64,000 bases of DNA from Bufo bufo (taxonomy: Eukaryota; Chordata; Amphibia; Anura; Bufonidae), in contig NC_053390.1 of assembly GCF_905171765.1 (NCBI RefSeq), forward strand, positions 518,034,852 through 518,098,851, given 5' to 3'. The translations under genes were made by a program, and so were the position numbers. This document shows positions 10,981 through 22,160 of this stretch, piece after piece. How positions within the stretch are numbered: the first letter of the stretch is position 1; each line of letters opens with the position of its first letter. The notes under the pieces were generated by a model. The model was not told where the DNA came from and did no database searches. It saw only the letters and a program-made list of their open reading frames with translations.

Positions 10981-11271
10981 CAAAAACAAATAAAATGACA
11001 AGAATGGCATTAAAGTGATATGGCATGTGCAGTGATAAAAATAAATGTTTTAGTGGATCAAAGCTGGAAACTTGAAAAAACACATGGGAAGAGATGAAAG
11101 AGAGTGAGAATGAAAAGAGATCAGGTTCACAAAGTAGAAAGGGAAAGTGTAGTGTTGTGTCATGCACTAATTGACCCAGTGCTAAGCAGTCAAGAGCTGG
11201 TCTGTTAAGAAAATGGGGGACCAAGCACAGAGAGTGGCCAGAAAAGAACAGGTATTTAAATGTGTGAAATA

Positions 11272-12212
11272 CAGTACAGACCAAAAGTTTGGGCACACCT
11301 TCTCATTCAAAGAGTTTTCTTTATTTTCATGACGATGAAAATTGTAGATTCACACTGCAGGCATCAAAACTATGAATTACCACATGTGGAATTATATACA
11401 TAACAAACAAGTGTGAAACAACTGAAAATATGTCATATTCTAGGTTCTTCAAAGTAGCCACCTTTTGCTTTGATTACTGTTTTTCACACTCTTGGCATTC
11501 TCTTGATGAGCTTCAAGAGGTAGTCCCCTGAAATGGTTTTCACTTCACAGGTGTGCCCTGTCAGGTTTAATAAGTGGGATTTCTTGCCTTATAAATGGGG
11601 TTGGGACCATTAGTTGCGTTGAGGAGAAGTCAGGTGGATACACAGCTGATAGTCCTACTGAATAGACTGTTAGAATTTGTATTATGGCAAGAAAAAAGCA
11701 GCTAAGTAAAGAAAAACGAGTGGCTATCATTACTTTAAGAAATAAAGGTCAGTCAGTCAGCCGAAAAATTGGGAAAACTTTGAAAGTAAGGGCTATTTGA
11801 CCATGAAGGAGAGTGATGGGGTGCTGCGCCAGATGAACTGGCCTCCACAGTCACCGGACCTGAACCCAATCGAGATGGTTTGGGGTGAGCTGGACCGCAG
11901 AGTGAAGGCAAAAGGGTCAACAAGTGCTATGCATCTCTGGGAACTCCTTCAAGACTGTTGGAAGACCATTTCAGGGGACTACCTCTTGAAGCTCATCAAG
12001 AGAATGCCAAGAGTGTGCAAAGCAGTAATCAAAGCAAAAGGTGGCTACTTTGAAGAACCTAGAATATGACATATATTTCCAGTTGTTTCACACTTGTTTG
12101 TTATGTATATAATTCCACATGTGTTAATTCATAGTTTTGATGCCTTCATAGTCATGAAAATAAAGAAAACTCTTTGAATGAGAAGGTGTGTCCAAACTTT
12201 TGGTCTGTACAG
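11272..12212 (+). mobile_element. Tc1/mariner, internally deleted
   Basis: A 941-bp element between TA dinucleotides. The ends, CAGTACAGACCAAAAG and the inverted CTTTTGGTCTGTACAG, open long inverted repeats of about 240 bp (left 11272-11543; the right arm extends into the transposase 3' end). The transposase starts at 11684 (MARKKQLSKEKRVAII) and is lost after about 35 codons. The same coding strand resumes near 11825 with [15 protein letters not shown]. The deleted middle includes both catalytic aspartates, so this is non-autonomous. Confidence 0.9.
11797..12069 (+). pseudogene. Tc1 transposase C-terminal fragment
   Basis: Encodes the C-terminal quarter of a Tc1 transposase: [19 protein letters not shown], containing the third catalytic residue (Glu of PIE), then the helical tail ending KAKGGYFEEPRI. 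The natural end is intact, but the initiation codon of this frame is incidental because the upstream part was deleted. Confidence 0.85.
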
Positions 12213-12214
12213 TA

Positions 12215-12756
12215 TATATAAGTATAACGATCTCCCACCATGGATAGATTTCCTTAGGTTATGCAAGAGTGAGGGACTAGGACATCATGATGGTACTTGA
12301 TTCTAACTGGAGTATATGAGCTATGGTACAAAGTAACGTGTGAAGAACAGATCATGAAAATAGTAGGATTCACTAAGAGCTGAAATAAAAATTTAACTAT
12401 ACAGTAGATAAAATGTGCATTGGCCACTGAAGGGTATTGATCTTTGTCAGACTTCTGCTGCAGAGGAACCTCAAATGGACAAGCAGGTCCTGGTAAATGG
12501 AATGGAGGCTTTCCTACAGCAGGTCTCTATGAATTGGATTTCCTAGTACTTGCAGTGGACAAGTGTGTGTGGGGGAAATTTAGCCCTAGTTGAGATTGCC
12601 GTTTGTATACTTTTTGGCATTAGTGTGGCAAAATGTTTGAAAATACTTAGGTAAAAAGTCGCAACCACATAGTTTGTAACTTTTTAATGCTGTTTTTCAG
12701 GCTCAAGGAAGATGGCAAATCTGCCTATAAGTGTTACTAATCTGTCCATGCCCTAA
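12215..12756. other. No recognisable feature
   Basis: Between the Tc1 and the gypsy. AT-rich, no coding frame or repeat end that I recognise. It may be interior of the larger insertion bracketed by the repeats at 10556 and 18127. Confidence 0.4.
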
Positions 12757-12761
12757 TATTC

Positions 12762-13292
12762 TGTCACGGATGATATAGCAGATAGCTGGAAGTTATGGAT
12801 AAACATCCGAATGGCTTGATCCCAAACTAAGGAGCATAAAGGTGACCCTTGTAAAACCCTAAGAGCTCACCCTGACTGCTAAGCACATACAAAAAGGTCT
12901 CAGAGGTAGACGATTGCATGCCCTTGTACCTAGACTGTATGACACCTGAAAACCCTATAATAGTGAGGGGACACGACCACCGGCTCCCTGCACTTAATAC
13001 GGAGGGAGTCAGGGTCACCTAGAATCAAGCCAGCAAAGAAACACAATACAAAAAAGGACTTATCTGAACAAGCAGTAACAGAAGTCTCCAGCAGTGATCA
13101 CTTCAATCCAGGAAGTAGTATAAACTGCAAAGTGAAGCAGTATGGGAGGGAATATAAAGGGAGGCAATTAATGTGAATAGGTGACAGCTGGGAGAAGGAA
13201 AAGAGATGACAAAGTGAAACCAAAACAAAGAACATCATGCAAGAGGTACAGAAGAACGTCTGCCAGACCTTCTCAGAGAGCTGGCGGTGACA
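12762..13292 (-). repeat. 3' LTR of gypsy 2
   Basis: 531 bp, TGTCACGG...GTGACA, nearly identical to 17466-17995 (e.g. one change inside the leader-pairing motif at 13119-13128). High LTR-LTR identity argues for fairly recent insertion. Confidence 0.93.
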
Positions 13293-14761
13293 GTACCCCT
13301 CTCTGTACGAGTGGACTCCGGACACTCAGAGCCCACCTTCTCAGGATGGGACCTATGGAAAGCCCTGATGAGACGAGTGGCCTTAATGTCCGCCACTGGG
13401 ACCCACATCCTCTCCTCAGGACCATAACCCTCCCAATGAACGAGGTACTGGAGAGAACCGCGGAAAATGCGAGAATCCACAATCCTAGAGACCTGAAATT
13501 CAAGATTACCATCAACAACAATCGGAGGAGGAGGCAAAGAGGAGGGTACAGTGGGTTGGACATAAGGTTTTAATAGGGACCTGTGAAAAACATTATGTAT
13601 CTTCCAAGTCTGAGGAAGATCAAGACGGAAGGCAACGGGATTGATGACGGACAAGATCTTGTAAGGCCCAATAAACTTAGGACCCAACTTCCAGGAGGGA
13701 ACCTTCAGTTTGATATTCTTTGTAGACAACCACACCAGATCACCCACATTCAGGTCCGGACCAGACACACGTCTCTTATCCGCCACAATCTTATATCTCT
13801 CACTCATCCTCTTCAGATTACCCTGAATCTTTTGCCAAATAAATGACAAAGACGAGGAAAATCTCTCCTCATCAGGTAAACCAGAAGACCCCTCTCCAGA
13901 GAATGTCCCAAACTGCGGATGAAACCCATATGCACCAAAAAATGGTGACTTATCAGAGGACTCCTAACGACGGTTATTTAAAGCAAACTCAGCAATGGAC
14001 AAAAAAGAACACCAATCCTCCTGATTCTCTGCCACAAAACAGTGCAGATATGTCTCCAGATTCTGATTGACGAGTTCGGTCTGACCATTCGACTGCGGGT
14101 GAAAAGCAGAAGAGAACGACAACTGAACCCCCAAGCGAGAACAGAAGGCCTTCCAGAATCTGGAAACAAATTGCGTGCCCCTATCAGAAACGATGTCTGA
14201 AGGAATGCCATGCAATTTGACAATGTGATCAACAAATGCTTGCGCCAGCGTCTTAGCATTGGGTAACCCAGGAAAGGGAATGAAATGCGCCATTTTGCTA
14301 AAACGGTCCACTACTACCAGAATCACAGTCTTCCCCGAGGAACGAGGCAGGTCCGTAATAAAGTCCATGGACAGATGCGTCCAAGGACGGGAAGGAATGG
14401 GTAACGGGAGGAGAGAACCCGATGGCCGTGAATGAGGGACCTTGGCACGAGCGCAGGTCTCGCAGGCTGCCACAAAACCCTCAACCGTCTTACGAAGAGC
14501 CGGCGACCAGAATCTCCGAGCAATGAGATCCACTGTGGCTCTACTCCCCGGGTGCCCAGCAAGGACAGTATCGTGGTGCTCCTTAAAAACCTTGTGTTGT
14601 AAAGCGAGAGGCACAAACAACCTCCCAGGAGGACAAAGATCAGGAGCCTCTGCCTGGGCTGCCTGAACCTCTGCCTCCAAATCAGGATAAAGAGCAGAGA
14701 CGACCACCCCTTCAGCCAAAATGGGACCCGGGTCTTCAAAGTTCCCCCTCCCGGAAAACAA
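13235..14761 (-). pseudogene. pol: Gypsy 2 integrase with chromodomain
   Basis: Integrase joins element cDNA to host DNA; a C-terminal chromodomain can direct it to marked chromatin. From 14761, the HHCC zinc motif spans residues ~62-103 and the catalytic triad is D133 (SMDFITD), D193 (VSDRGTQF), E229 (SNGQTELV), with 35 residues between the last two. One in-frame stop at 13964-13966 follows ...EFALNNRR; the same frame then continues through a GPY/F-like region (KLGPKFIGPYK) to a chromodomain (FQVSRIVDS...YLVHWEGYGPEE) and ends at 13235 inside the LTR. The catalytic core is intact; the stop and an upstream frameshift break the polyprotein. Confidence 0.92.
13293..13306 (-). promoter_or_regulatory. 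Polypurine tract, gypsy 2
   Basis: Element sense AGAGAGGGGTAC directly precedes the 3' LTR. Gypsy 3 has GGAAAGGGGGATAC at the same place. Confidence 0.6.
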
Positions 14762-14799
14762 CGTGACAGGGCATCAGCCTTCACATTTTTAACCCCAGG

Positions 14800-16395
14800 G
14801 CGGAACGTGACAACAAAATTAAATCTAGAAAAGAATAAAGACCATCTGGCCTGTCTCGGGTTCAGACGCTTGGCTGATTCCAAGTAGGCCAGATTCTTAT
14901 GGTCGGTAAACACGGTAATAGGGTGTCTGGCTCCCTCTAACCAATGGCGCCATTTCTCAAAAGCTAATTTGATGGCCAACAACTCCCTATCTCCCACATC
15001 ATAATTCCTCTCTGCGGAGGAGTTTTTCCTTGAGAAAAAGGCACACGGTCGCCATTTGGCAGGAGAGGGACACTGAGATAAGACCACACCCACCTCAGAA
15101 GCGTCCACCTCAACAACAAAAGGTAGAGAGACATCAGGCTGTACCAAAATGGGAGCGGAAGCAAAACTCTCTTTGATACTAGAAAAGGCCTTAAGCGCAT
15201 CTACCGACCAGGAGGAAAAATCTACCCCCTTTTTAGTCATATCAGTGAGTGGCTTAACAACAGAGGAATAATTCAAAATGAACTTTCTGTAATAATTGGC
15301 AAAACCCAAAAACCGCATCAGCGCCTTCTGATTCTCAGGGAGCTCCAAATCAAACACAGCGCGGACCTTCTCAGGGTCCATGCGAAAACCAGAGGCGGAG
15401 AGAAGAAAATCAAGAAATTGAATCTCCGGAACCGCAAACACACATTTTTCCAGTTTAGCGTACAATTTATTCTCCCGCAGAATGAGCAAGACCTGACGTA
15501 AGTGGTCCCTATGAGTTTTGAAATCAGGAAAAAAGATCAAAATGTCATCTAGATACACCAGTACAAATTTCCCCATTACATGATAAAAAATGCTGTTCAC
15601 AAAATGTTGGAAGACGACCGGAGCATTCATCAAACCAAAGGGCATAACCAAATTCTCGAAATGACCCTCAGGGGTATTGAAGGCCGTCTTCCATTCGTCC
15701 CCTACCCTGACCCTGACTAGATTGTATGCCCCTCTTAAATCCAACTTAGAAAAAACTTTAGCCCCAACAATCTGGGTAAACAGGTCCGGGATCAGAGGAA
15801 GGGGATATGGGTCACGAATTGTGATACAGTTCAGCTCCCTGAAATCCAGACAAGGTCTTAAAGAACCATCTTTTTTCTTAACAAAAAAAAAACAGCGGCA
15901 ACAGGTGACTTCGAGGGTCGGATGTGTCCCTTTCTCAGGCTCTCAGAGATATAAGTACGCATAGCGACTCTTTCGGGTTGGGAGAGATTGTATAAACGAG
16001 ATTTTGGCAGCTTGGCGCCTGGGATGAGATTAATAGGGCAATCGTAATCCCGGTGAGGGGGCAGCTCCTGGACACCATTCTCGGAAAACACATCCGAAAA
16101 TTCAGAGAGAAAAGCTGGTACAGTCTTGGTAGAAACCTCTGAAAGAGACGCCGTGAGGCAATTCTCTCTGCAAAAGTCACTCCAACCATTTATTTGCCTT
16201 GCTTGCCAATCAATGGTGGGGTTATGTTTAGTGAGCCAGGGTAGTCCCAACACTAGAGGAGTAGGTAATCCGCTTAGGACGAAACATGACATATCCTCAA
16301 CATGATCATCACCCACAGTCAAACGGATATTATGAACTATGCCCTTTAACGATTTTTGAGAAAGTGCATACCTGGAAACCATGTGTTATAGCAAA
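14800..16395 (-). pseudogene. pol: Gypsy 2 reverse transcriptase / RNase H
   Basis: RT copies the element RNA and RNase H removes it. The frame from 16382 covers the protease-RT linker (LVLGLPWLTKHNP) and early RT (SPVAAVFF). A frameshift at the A-run near 15888-15895 moves to the frame opening at 15744 ([12 protein letters not shown]). This holds the active site YLDD (15544-15555) and RNase H motifs [23 protein letters not shown] and FTDHKNL, then ADALSR. Beyond that the frame drifts into integrase DNA out of phase (frameshift near 14760-14800). The catalytic residues I can see are intact. Confidence 0.9.
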
Positions 16396-17438
16396 TTGAT
16401 TATCAATGAGATTGACAGCTGCTCCACTATCTACAAAAATCTCACAAACAATGTTCTTGCTATCTAGCGCCACCCTGGCAGGTAGGACAAAACGGGAACT
16501 ACAAGCAAACGGCAAACCTTCAATTTCCACATCAACCTTGCCAATAGTAGCAAATGGAAAGTTTTTAGAGGGTTTTTTTCTTTTTGTTTCTTTATTACCC
16601 TCAGAAAACTCCCTGAATCTCCTAGAGGGGCAAACATTAGCCAAATTATTTATTCCCCCACAAGAGAAACAAACCCTCCTCTGAGAGCTGAATCCTCTAC
16701 TATCAGAGGCAAGCAAACCCGGCTGCATGGCCTCCTGCTCAGAGGGGATTGAGAGAGACTGAGGCCCCTGCGCACTGAATGAGACGTCCCACTGTCCTTG
16801 GACTGAATATGACATGAAGGAGTGGTCTCTCCTCTCTCTCTAAGACGCCTGTCAATACGGACAGCTAGAGACATGGCAGAGTCCAAAGAGGCAGGTCTCT
16901 CATGAAACGCAAATGCATCTTTCAATCCCTCTGAAAGACCATGGCAAAATTGACTTCGGAGTGCAGCATCATTCCAACCAGTATCAGCTGCCCATCTCCG
17001 AAATTCAGAACAATATATCTCTGCGGACTGTTTACCCCTGCAAAAAGACGTAGTTTAGATTCAGACAGAGCAATACGATCCGGGTGATCATATATCTGCC
17101 CCAGGGCTACAAAAAATTCATCCACTGCCCACCGGCAGCGAAAAGGCCCAAGACTGAGCGTTATCCCTGAGCAGCGAGATGATGATCCCCACCCTCTGCT
17201 CCTCATCACCAGAGGAATGGGGAAGTAGGCAAAAATGGAGTTTGCAAGCCTCTCTAAAGCGAACAGAATTCTCACTACCCCCGGAGAACGTATCCGGAAG
17301 CGAGATCTTAGGCTCTGAACAAACTCCATGAACGCAAGCAGAACCAGTCACCTGAAACTGAGACACAGTTTTACGGAGATCTGCTAACTCCAGTGAAAGA
17401 CCCTGCATGCGGTCAATCAAGGCTGAAACCGGATCCAT
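16395..17438 (-). pseudogene. gag: Gypsy 2 gag and protease, frameshifted
   Basis: Gag begins at 17438 (MDPVSALIDRMQGL) but changes frame at least three times, near 17120, 16925 and 16800. The zinc knuckle at about 16630-16671 reads CFSCGGINNLANVC: the usual histidine is replaced by asparagine, so zinc binding is probably lost. The retropepsin-like motif IFVDSGAAVNLID (DSG near 16423-16431) follows with no separate start, so protease is fused to gag as in related chromoviruses. Confidence 0.88.
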
Positions 17439-17454
17439 GCTTAATACGGTAAGG

Positions 17455-17464
17455 GCGGTTTATA
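17455..17464 (-). promoter_or_regulatory. Self-priming primer-binding site, gypsy 2
   Basis: Element sense TATAAACCGC, one base from the 5' LTR, exactly complementary to GCGGTTTATA in the LTR (plus-strand 17822-17831). That stretch lies about 27 nt downstream of a TATA-like box (17854-17861), where transcription would be expected to start. Confidence 0.75.
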
Positions 17465-17465
17465 A

Positions 17466-17995
17466 TGTCACGGATGATATAGCAGATAGCTGGAAGTTAT
17501 GGATAAACATCCGACTGGCTTGATCCCAAACTAAGGAGCATAAAGGTGACCCCTGTAAAACCCTAAGAGCTCATCCGGACTGCTAAGCACATACAAAAGG
17601 TCTCAGAGGTAGACGATTGCATGCCCTCATACCTAGACTGTATGACACCTGAAAACCCTATAATAGTGAGGGGACACGACCACCGGCTCCCTGCACTTAA
17701 TACGGAGGGAGTCAGGGTCACCTAAAATCAAGCCAGCAAAGAAACACAATACAAGAAAGGACTTATCTGAGCAAGCAGTAACAGAAGTCTCCAGCAGTGA
17801 TCACTTCAATCCAGGAAGTAGTATAAACCGCAAAGTGAGGCAGTATGGGAGGGAATATAAAGGGAGGCAATTAGTGTGAATAGGTGACAGCTGGGAGAAG
17901 GAAAAGAGATGACAAAGTGAAACCAAAACAAAGAACATCATGCAAGAGGTACAGAAGAACATCTGCCAGACCTTCTCAGAGAGCTGGCGGTGACA
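17466..17995 (-). repeat. 5' LTR of gypsy 2
   Basis: 530 bp, TGTCACGG...GTGACA. It contains the promoter (TATA-like 17854-17861, read on the minus strand) and the leader-pairing motif at 17822-17831. Confidence 0.93.
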
Positions 17996-18126
17996 TATTC
18001 AGATGTACTGGAAAACGCAATAAAATTGTCCATGATGGTATTAGCTTGTATAATGGCTTATGCAGCTATGGATTGGCGTTTTTTCTATTAGCAAAACCAT
18101 CATTTTGAAAGAACAGTCCTCCATGA

Positions 18127-18405
18127 AGCACTCCATAGTGTAAATGACCCAGGACACAGGAAAAAAGCACAGTGTAGTATATGCTCACTAAACCAAAGAT
18201 GAAAAAAGTCATATTGAAAGAAATTAAGGTGATCCAATCCTCAGTGTCCCACATGTGGACCGAATAGATAACAGCTGCTGCTCCCTCTGTGTGGTCCCGG
18301 TTTACAGTAACCACATGGAAATATCAATGGATAAAAAAAAAACTGAATACAGGAAGCTTCCAGTCTATCAAAAGATGCTAACATTTATTAAGATAAAAAA
18401 AAAGT
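18127..18405 (-). repeat. Direct-repeat copy 2 (retroposon-like)
   Basis: Shorter partner of 10556-10980, ending in an A-rich run just before CTTTATACTTC, which nearly repeats CTTTATTCTTC at 10545-10555. The hammerhead-like part of copy 1 is missing. The gypsy and a small Tc1 lie between the copies. Confidence 0.6.
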
Positions 18406-18614
18406 CTTTATACTTCTTCACCCATTCTTATGTAGAAACACCTGTGTGTTCAGCTCATTGACAGATGTCCAGACATTTTCCTTTAGAACTTGCTAGCATA
18501 ATTTAGAATTCAATGTTCCATCAATAATGGCAAGCCATTGTGGCCCAGATGCAGCAAAACAGGCCCAAATTATGATATTACCACCACCATGTTTCACTGG
18601 TGGGATGAAGTATA
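18406..18614 (-). pseudogene. Old Tc1 transposase remnant, middle
   Basis: Minus-strand Tc1 sequence with conserved stretches such as CACCACCATGTTTCAC (from the GGG-motif region). It is interrupted at 18615 by a second Tc1 and resumes at 20238. The coding frame is destroyed. Confidence 0.65.
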
Positions 18615-18616
18615 TA

Positions 18617-20235
18617 CAGTTGCAAGAAAAAGTATGTGAACCCTTTGGAATGATATGGATTTCTGCACAAATTCATCATAAAATGTGATCTGATCTTCAT
18701 CTAAGTCACAACAATAGACAATCACAGTCTGCTTAAACTAATAACACACAAAGAATTAAATGTTACCATGTTTTTATTGAACACACCATGTAAACATTCA
18801 CAGTGCAGGTGGAAAAAGTATGTGAACCTCTAGACTAATGACATCTCCAGGAGCTAATTGGAGTGATGTGTCAGCCAACTGGAGTCCAATCAATGAGATG
18901 AGATTGGAGGTGTTGGTTACAGCTGCCCTGCCCTATAAAAAACATACACCAGTTCTGGATTTGCTTTTCACAAGAAGCATTGCCTGATGTGAATGATGCC
19001 TCGCACAAAAGAGCTCTTAGAAGACCTATGATTAAGAATTGTTGACTTTCATAAAGCTGGAAAGGTTTATAAAAGTATCTCCAAAAGCCTTGCTGTTCAT
19101 CAGTCCACGGTAAGACAAATTGTCTATAAATGGAGAAAGTTAAGCACTGCTGCTACTCTCCCTAGGAGTGGCCGTCCTGTAAAGATGACTGCAAGAGCAC
19201 AGCGCAGACTGCTCAATGAGGTGAAGAAGAATCCTAGAGTGTCAGCTGAAGACTTACACAAGTCTCTGGCATATGCTAACATCCCTGTAAGCGAATCTAC
19301 GATAGTAAAACACTAAACAAGAATGGATTTCATGGGAGGATACCACAGAGGAAGCCACTGCTGCCAAAAAAAAACATTGCTGCACATTTACAGTTTGCAC
19401 AAGAGCACCTGGGTGTTCTACAGCAGTACTGGCAACATATTCTGTGGACAGATGAAACCAAAGTTGAGTTGTTTGGAAGAAACACACAACACTATGTGTG
19501 GAGAAAAAGAGGCATAGCACACCAACATCAAAACCTCATCCCAACTGTGAAGTATGGTGGTGGGGGCATCATGGTTTGGGGCTGCTTTGCTGCGTCAGGG
19601 CCTGGACGGATTGCTATCATCGAAGGAAAAATGAATTCCCAAGTTTATCAAGACATTTTGCAGGAGAACTTAAGACCACCTGTCCACCAGCTGAAGATCA
19701 ACAGAAGATGGGTGTTGCAACAGGACAACGACCCAAAGCATAGAAGTAAATCATAAACAGAATGGCTTAAACAGAAGAAAATACACTGTCTGGAGTGGCC
19801 CAGTCAGAATCCTGACCTCAACCCGATTGAGATGCTGTGGCATGTCCTCAAGAAAGCGATTCACACCAGACATCCCAAGAATATTGCTGAACTGACACAG
19901 TTCTGTAAAGAGGAATGGTCAAGAATTACTCCTGACCGTTGTGCACGTCTGATCTGCAACTACAGGAAACGTTTGGTTGAAGTTATTGCTGCCAAAGGAG
20001 GTTCAACCAGTTATTAAATCCAAGGGTTCACATACTTTTTCCACCTGCACTGTGAAGGTTTACATGGTGTGTTCAATTAAAACATGGTAACATTTAATTC
20101 TTTGTGTGTTGTTAGTTTAAGCAGACTGTGATTGTCTATTGTTGTCATTTAGATGAAGATCAGATCACAATTTATGACCAATTGTGCAGAAATCCATATC
20201 ATTCCAAAGGGTTCACATATTTTTTCTTGCAACTG
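18617..20235 (+). mobile_element. Full-length Tc1/mariner, nested in older Tc1
   Basis: A 1619-bp element with termini CAGTTGCAAGAAAAAGTATG and the matching inverted end ...TTTTTCTTGCAACTG, TA at both edges (18615-18616, 20236-20237). The inverted repeats run about 200 bp. It sits inside an older minus-strand Tc1 whose sequence is continuous across the TA site. Confidence 0.93.
18996..20017 (+). pseudogene. Tc1 transposase (DD34E), broken
   Basis: Starts MPRTKELLEDL then meets a stop, continues as a helix-turn-helix region ([21 protein letters not shown]), and shifts frame near 19310 and again near 19370. The catalytic part has ILWTDETKVELFG, GGGGIMVWGCF, LQQDNDPKH and [15 protein letters not shown] at 19754-19756 interrupts it just after PKHRSKS. 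The C-terminus (VIAAKGGSTSY) is natural. The catalytic residues remain, but at least four lesions block expression. Confidence 0.9.
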
Positions 20236-20237
20236 TA

Positions 20238-20405
20238 TGCTGGAATGCAGTTTTTTTCTTTCCCCAAACTTCTCATTTACACAAAAAATGTTCTATTATG
20301 GTCTCATCCGTTCAAAAAACTTTGTTCCAATAGGCTTCTGGCTTGTTCGGATGATCTGAAGCAAACTGCAGCAATGTTCTTTTTAGAAAGCAGCAGCCAG
20401 TGATT
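20238..20405 (-). pseudogene. Old Tc1 transposase remnant, right part
   Basis: Continues the element interrupted at 18614. It contains the DNA of the WTDET region (TATGGTCTCATCCGTTC) and the CTGCAGCAATGTTCTTTTTAGA stretch typical of Tc1 genes read on the minus strand. It is truncated near 20405. Confidence 0.65.
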
Positions 20406-20625
20406 ATAATAGGGACGTTCGGGTCGGCAGCCCCGCTCCCGGCATTGCTAAGGGGCCCAATGCCCACATACTGCGTTCTATGTGGTAGTAAAATCCCGGG
20501 GCAGGCGTGTGTGATGACGTCAACACGTGCGATGACGTCATCGCGCATCTGTGCCGGGGCGCAGGGCTTTGATGTACGCGCACCTGCCTCACCATCATGT
20601 GTGTGTGCCAACTTTGGGGGGCAGA
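20406..20625. other. GC-rich non-coding segment
   Basis: CpG-rich with two TGACGTCA motifs (around 20515 and 20534). The overlapping frames on both strands look compositional. No family recognised. Confidence 0.35.
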
Positions 20626-20923
20626 GGAGGTCATATTACTGCTGGGGCAGTGTGGTGCAAATTACTTAATGGGGGGCAGTGTGGGGGCAAAATACTTAAT
20701 GGGAGCAGCGTGGGGGCAAAATACTTAATGGGGCAGCGTGGGGGAAAATTACTTAATGGGGGCCGTGTGCGGGCAAATTACTTAATGGGGACCGTGTGGG
20801 GGCAAATTACTTAATGGGGAATGTGTGGGGGCAAATTACTTAATGGGGACAGTGTGGGGGCAAATTACTTAATGGGGACAGTGTGGGGGCAAATTACTTA
20901 ATGGGGACAGTGTGGGGGCAAAA
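20626..20923. repeat. Minisatellite, ~29-bp units (left part)
   Basis: About nine units of the form ACTTAATGGGGACAGTGTGG plus GGGCAAATT. The array resumes with similar ~28-bp units at 22651, so the intervening LTR with MITEs split it. Confidence 0.9.
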
Positions 20924-21035
20924 TGTAATGATCAGTGTGGGGGGGAAGCTCCACACTGAACACAGGAGGGAAGGGGGAACAGTAACTGGGCCTGGAAATT
21001 AGGGAAGAAACAGGTCACCTCCTAGACAACCCTAA

Positions 21036-21622
21036 GGCCTCTTTCACACGGGCGTAGCATGTGAGGGCCGGACAAGATGCGGGTGCGTTGCGGGAAAATG
21101 CGTGGACCATGTGATGAGCGCAGTGACGTCATCAAAGGTCCTTTAGCCAGGTCCTGAAGAAAGTAGAAAGAAGGGGAGATCCGCTACGCGATCAAGTGGA
21201 TGGGGTGAGTTAAATTTGTTTATTATTTTTAACCCCTCAATGGACATTTTACTAAGCATTCTGTATTAAGAATGCTATTATTTTCCCTTATAACCATGTT
21301 ATAAGGGAAAATAATAAAGATCGGGTCCCCATCCCGATCGTCTCCTAGCAACAATGTGTGAAAAATGGCACCGCTCCGCACTTGCTTGGGGATGCTTGTA
21401 ATTTTCACGCAGCCCCATTCACTTCTATGGGGCCTGCGTTGCGTGAAAAACGCAGAATATAAAGCTTGCTGCGATTTTCATGCAATGCACAAGTGATGCG
21501 TGAACATCACAGCTCATGTACACAGCTCCATTAAAGTGAATGGGTCCGGATTCAGTGAGGGTGCAATGCGTTCACCTCATGTATTGCACCCACGCAGAAT
21601 TCTCGCCTGTGTGAAAGGGGCC
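21036..21622. mobile_element. MITE A (TAA-flanked, Harbinger-like)
   Basis: 587 bp with inverted ends GGCCTCTTTCACACGGGCG and its near reverse complement CGCCTGTGTGAAAGGGGCC, between TAA at 21033-21035 and 21623-21625. A 3-bp TWA duplication is characteristic of PIF/Harbinger; no transposase is present. Confidence 0.75.
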
Positions 21623-21625
21623 TAA

Positions 21626-22160
21626 GTGTACTTTCACACTTGCGTTTTTCTTTTCCGGCATAGAGTTCCGTCCTAGGGGCTCTATACCGGAAAAGAACTG
21701 ATCAGATTTATCCCCATGCATTCTGAATGGAGAGCAATCCGTTCAGGATGCATCAGGATGTCTTCAGTTCAGTCTTTTTGACTGATCAGGACAGAGAAAA
21801 AAACATAGCATGCTACGGTTTTATCTCCGGCCAAAAAAACGGAACACTTGCCTGAACGCCGGATTCTGCATTTTTTTCCATAGGAATGTATTAGTGCCGG
21901 ATCCAACATTCAAAATACCGGAAAGCCGGATCCATCCTTCTGGTCTGCGCATGAAAGGTGAAAAAAATAAATGCCGGATCCGTTTTTCCGGATGACACCG
22001 GAAAGACGGATACGGCATTTCAATGCATTTGTAAGACGGATCAGGATCCTGATCAGACTTACAAATGCCTTCAGTTGGCATGCGTTTTGTTGGATCCGGC
22101 AGGCAGTTCCGGTGACGGAACTGCTTGCCGGGTCACTCTGCCGCAAGTGTGAAAGTAGCC
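21626..22160. mobile_element. MITE B (adjacent to MITE A)
   Basis: About 535 bp. Left end GTGTACTTTCACACTTGCG, right end CGCAAGTGTGAAAGTAGCC. The interior is rich in CCGGATCC-like motifs that recur in MITEs C and D. It shares the TAA with MITE A on the left; the right flank is GAA, so its duplication is imperfect. Confidence 0.7.

Larger units (their letters stand above)
12762..17995 (-). mobile_element. Full-length Ty3/gypsy chromovirus (gypsy 2)
   Basis: A 5234-bp element with two LTRs (12762-13292 and 17466-17995) and exact 5-bp target duplications TATTC at 12757-12761 and 17996-18000. In element sense the order is LTR, gag, protease, RT, RNase H, integrase, chromodomain, LTR. The chromodomain and self-priming leader put it in the Tf1/sushi group. 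Frameshifts in gag, before RT and before integrase, plus a stop inside the integrase region, make it defective, although most catalytic residues survive. Confidence 0.95.

Noticed and set aside
20400..20669. CpG-rich segment as a promoter or CpG island
   Set aside because: No adjacent gene; GC-rich repeats are common in this window and this one sits between a Tc1 remnant and a minisatellite.
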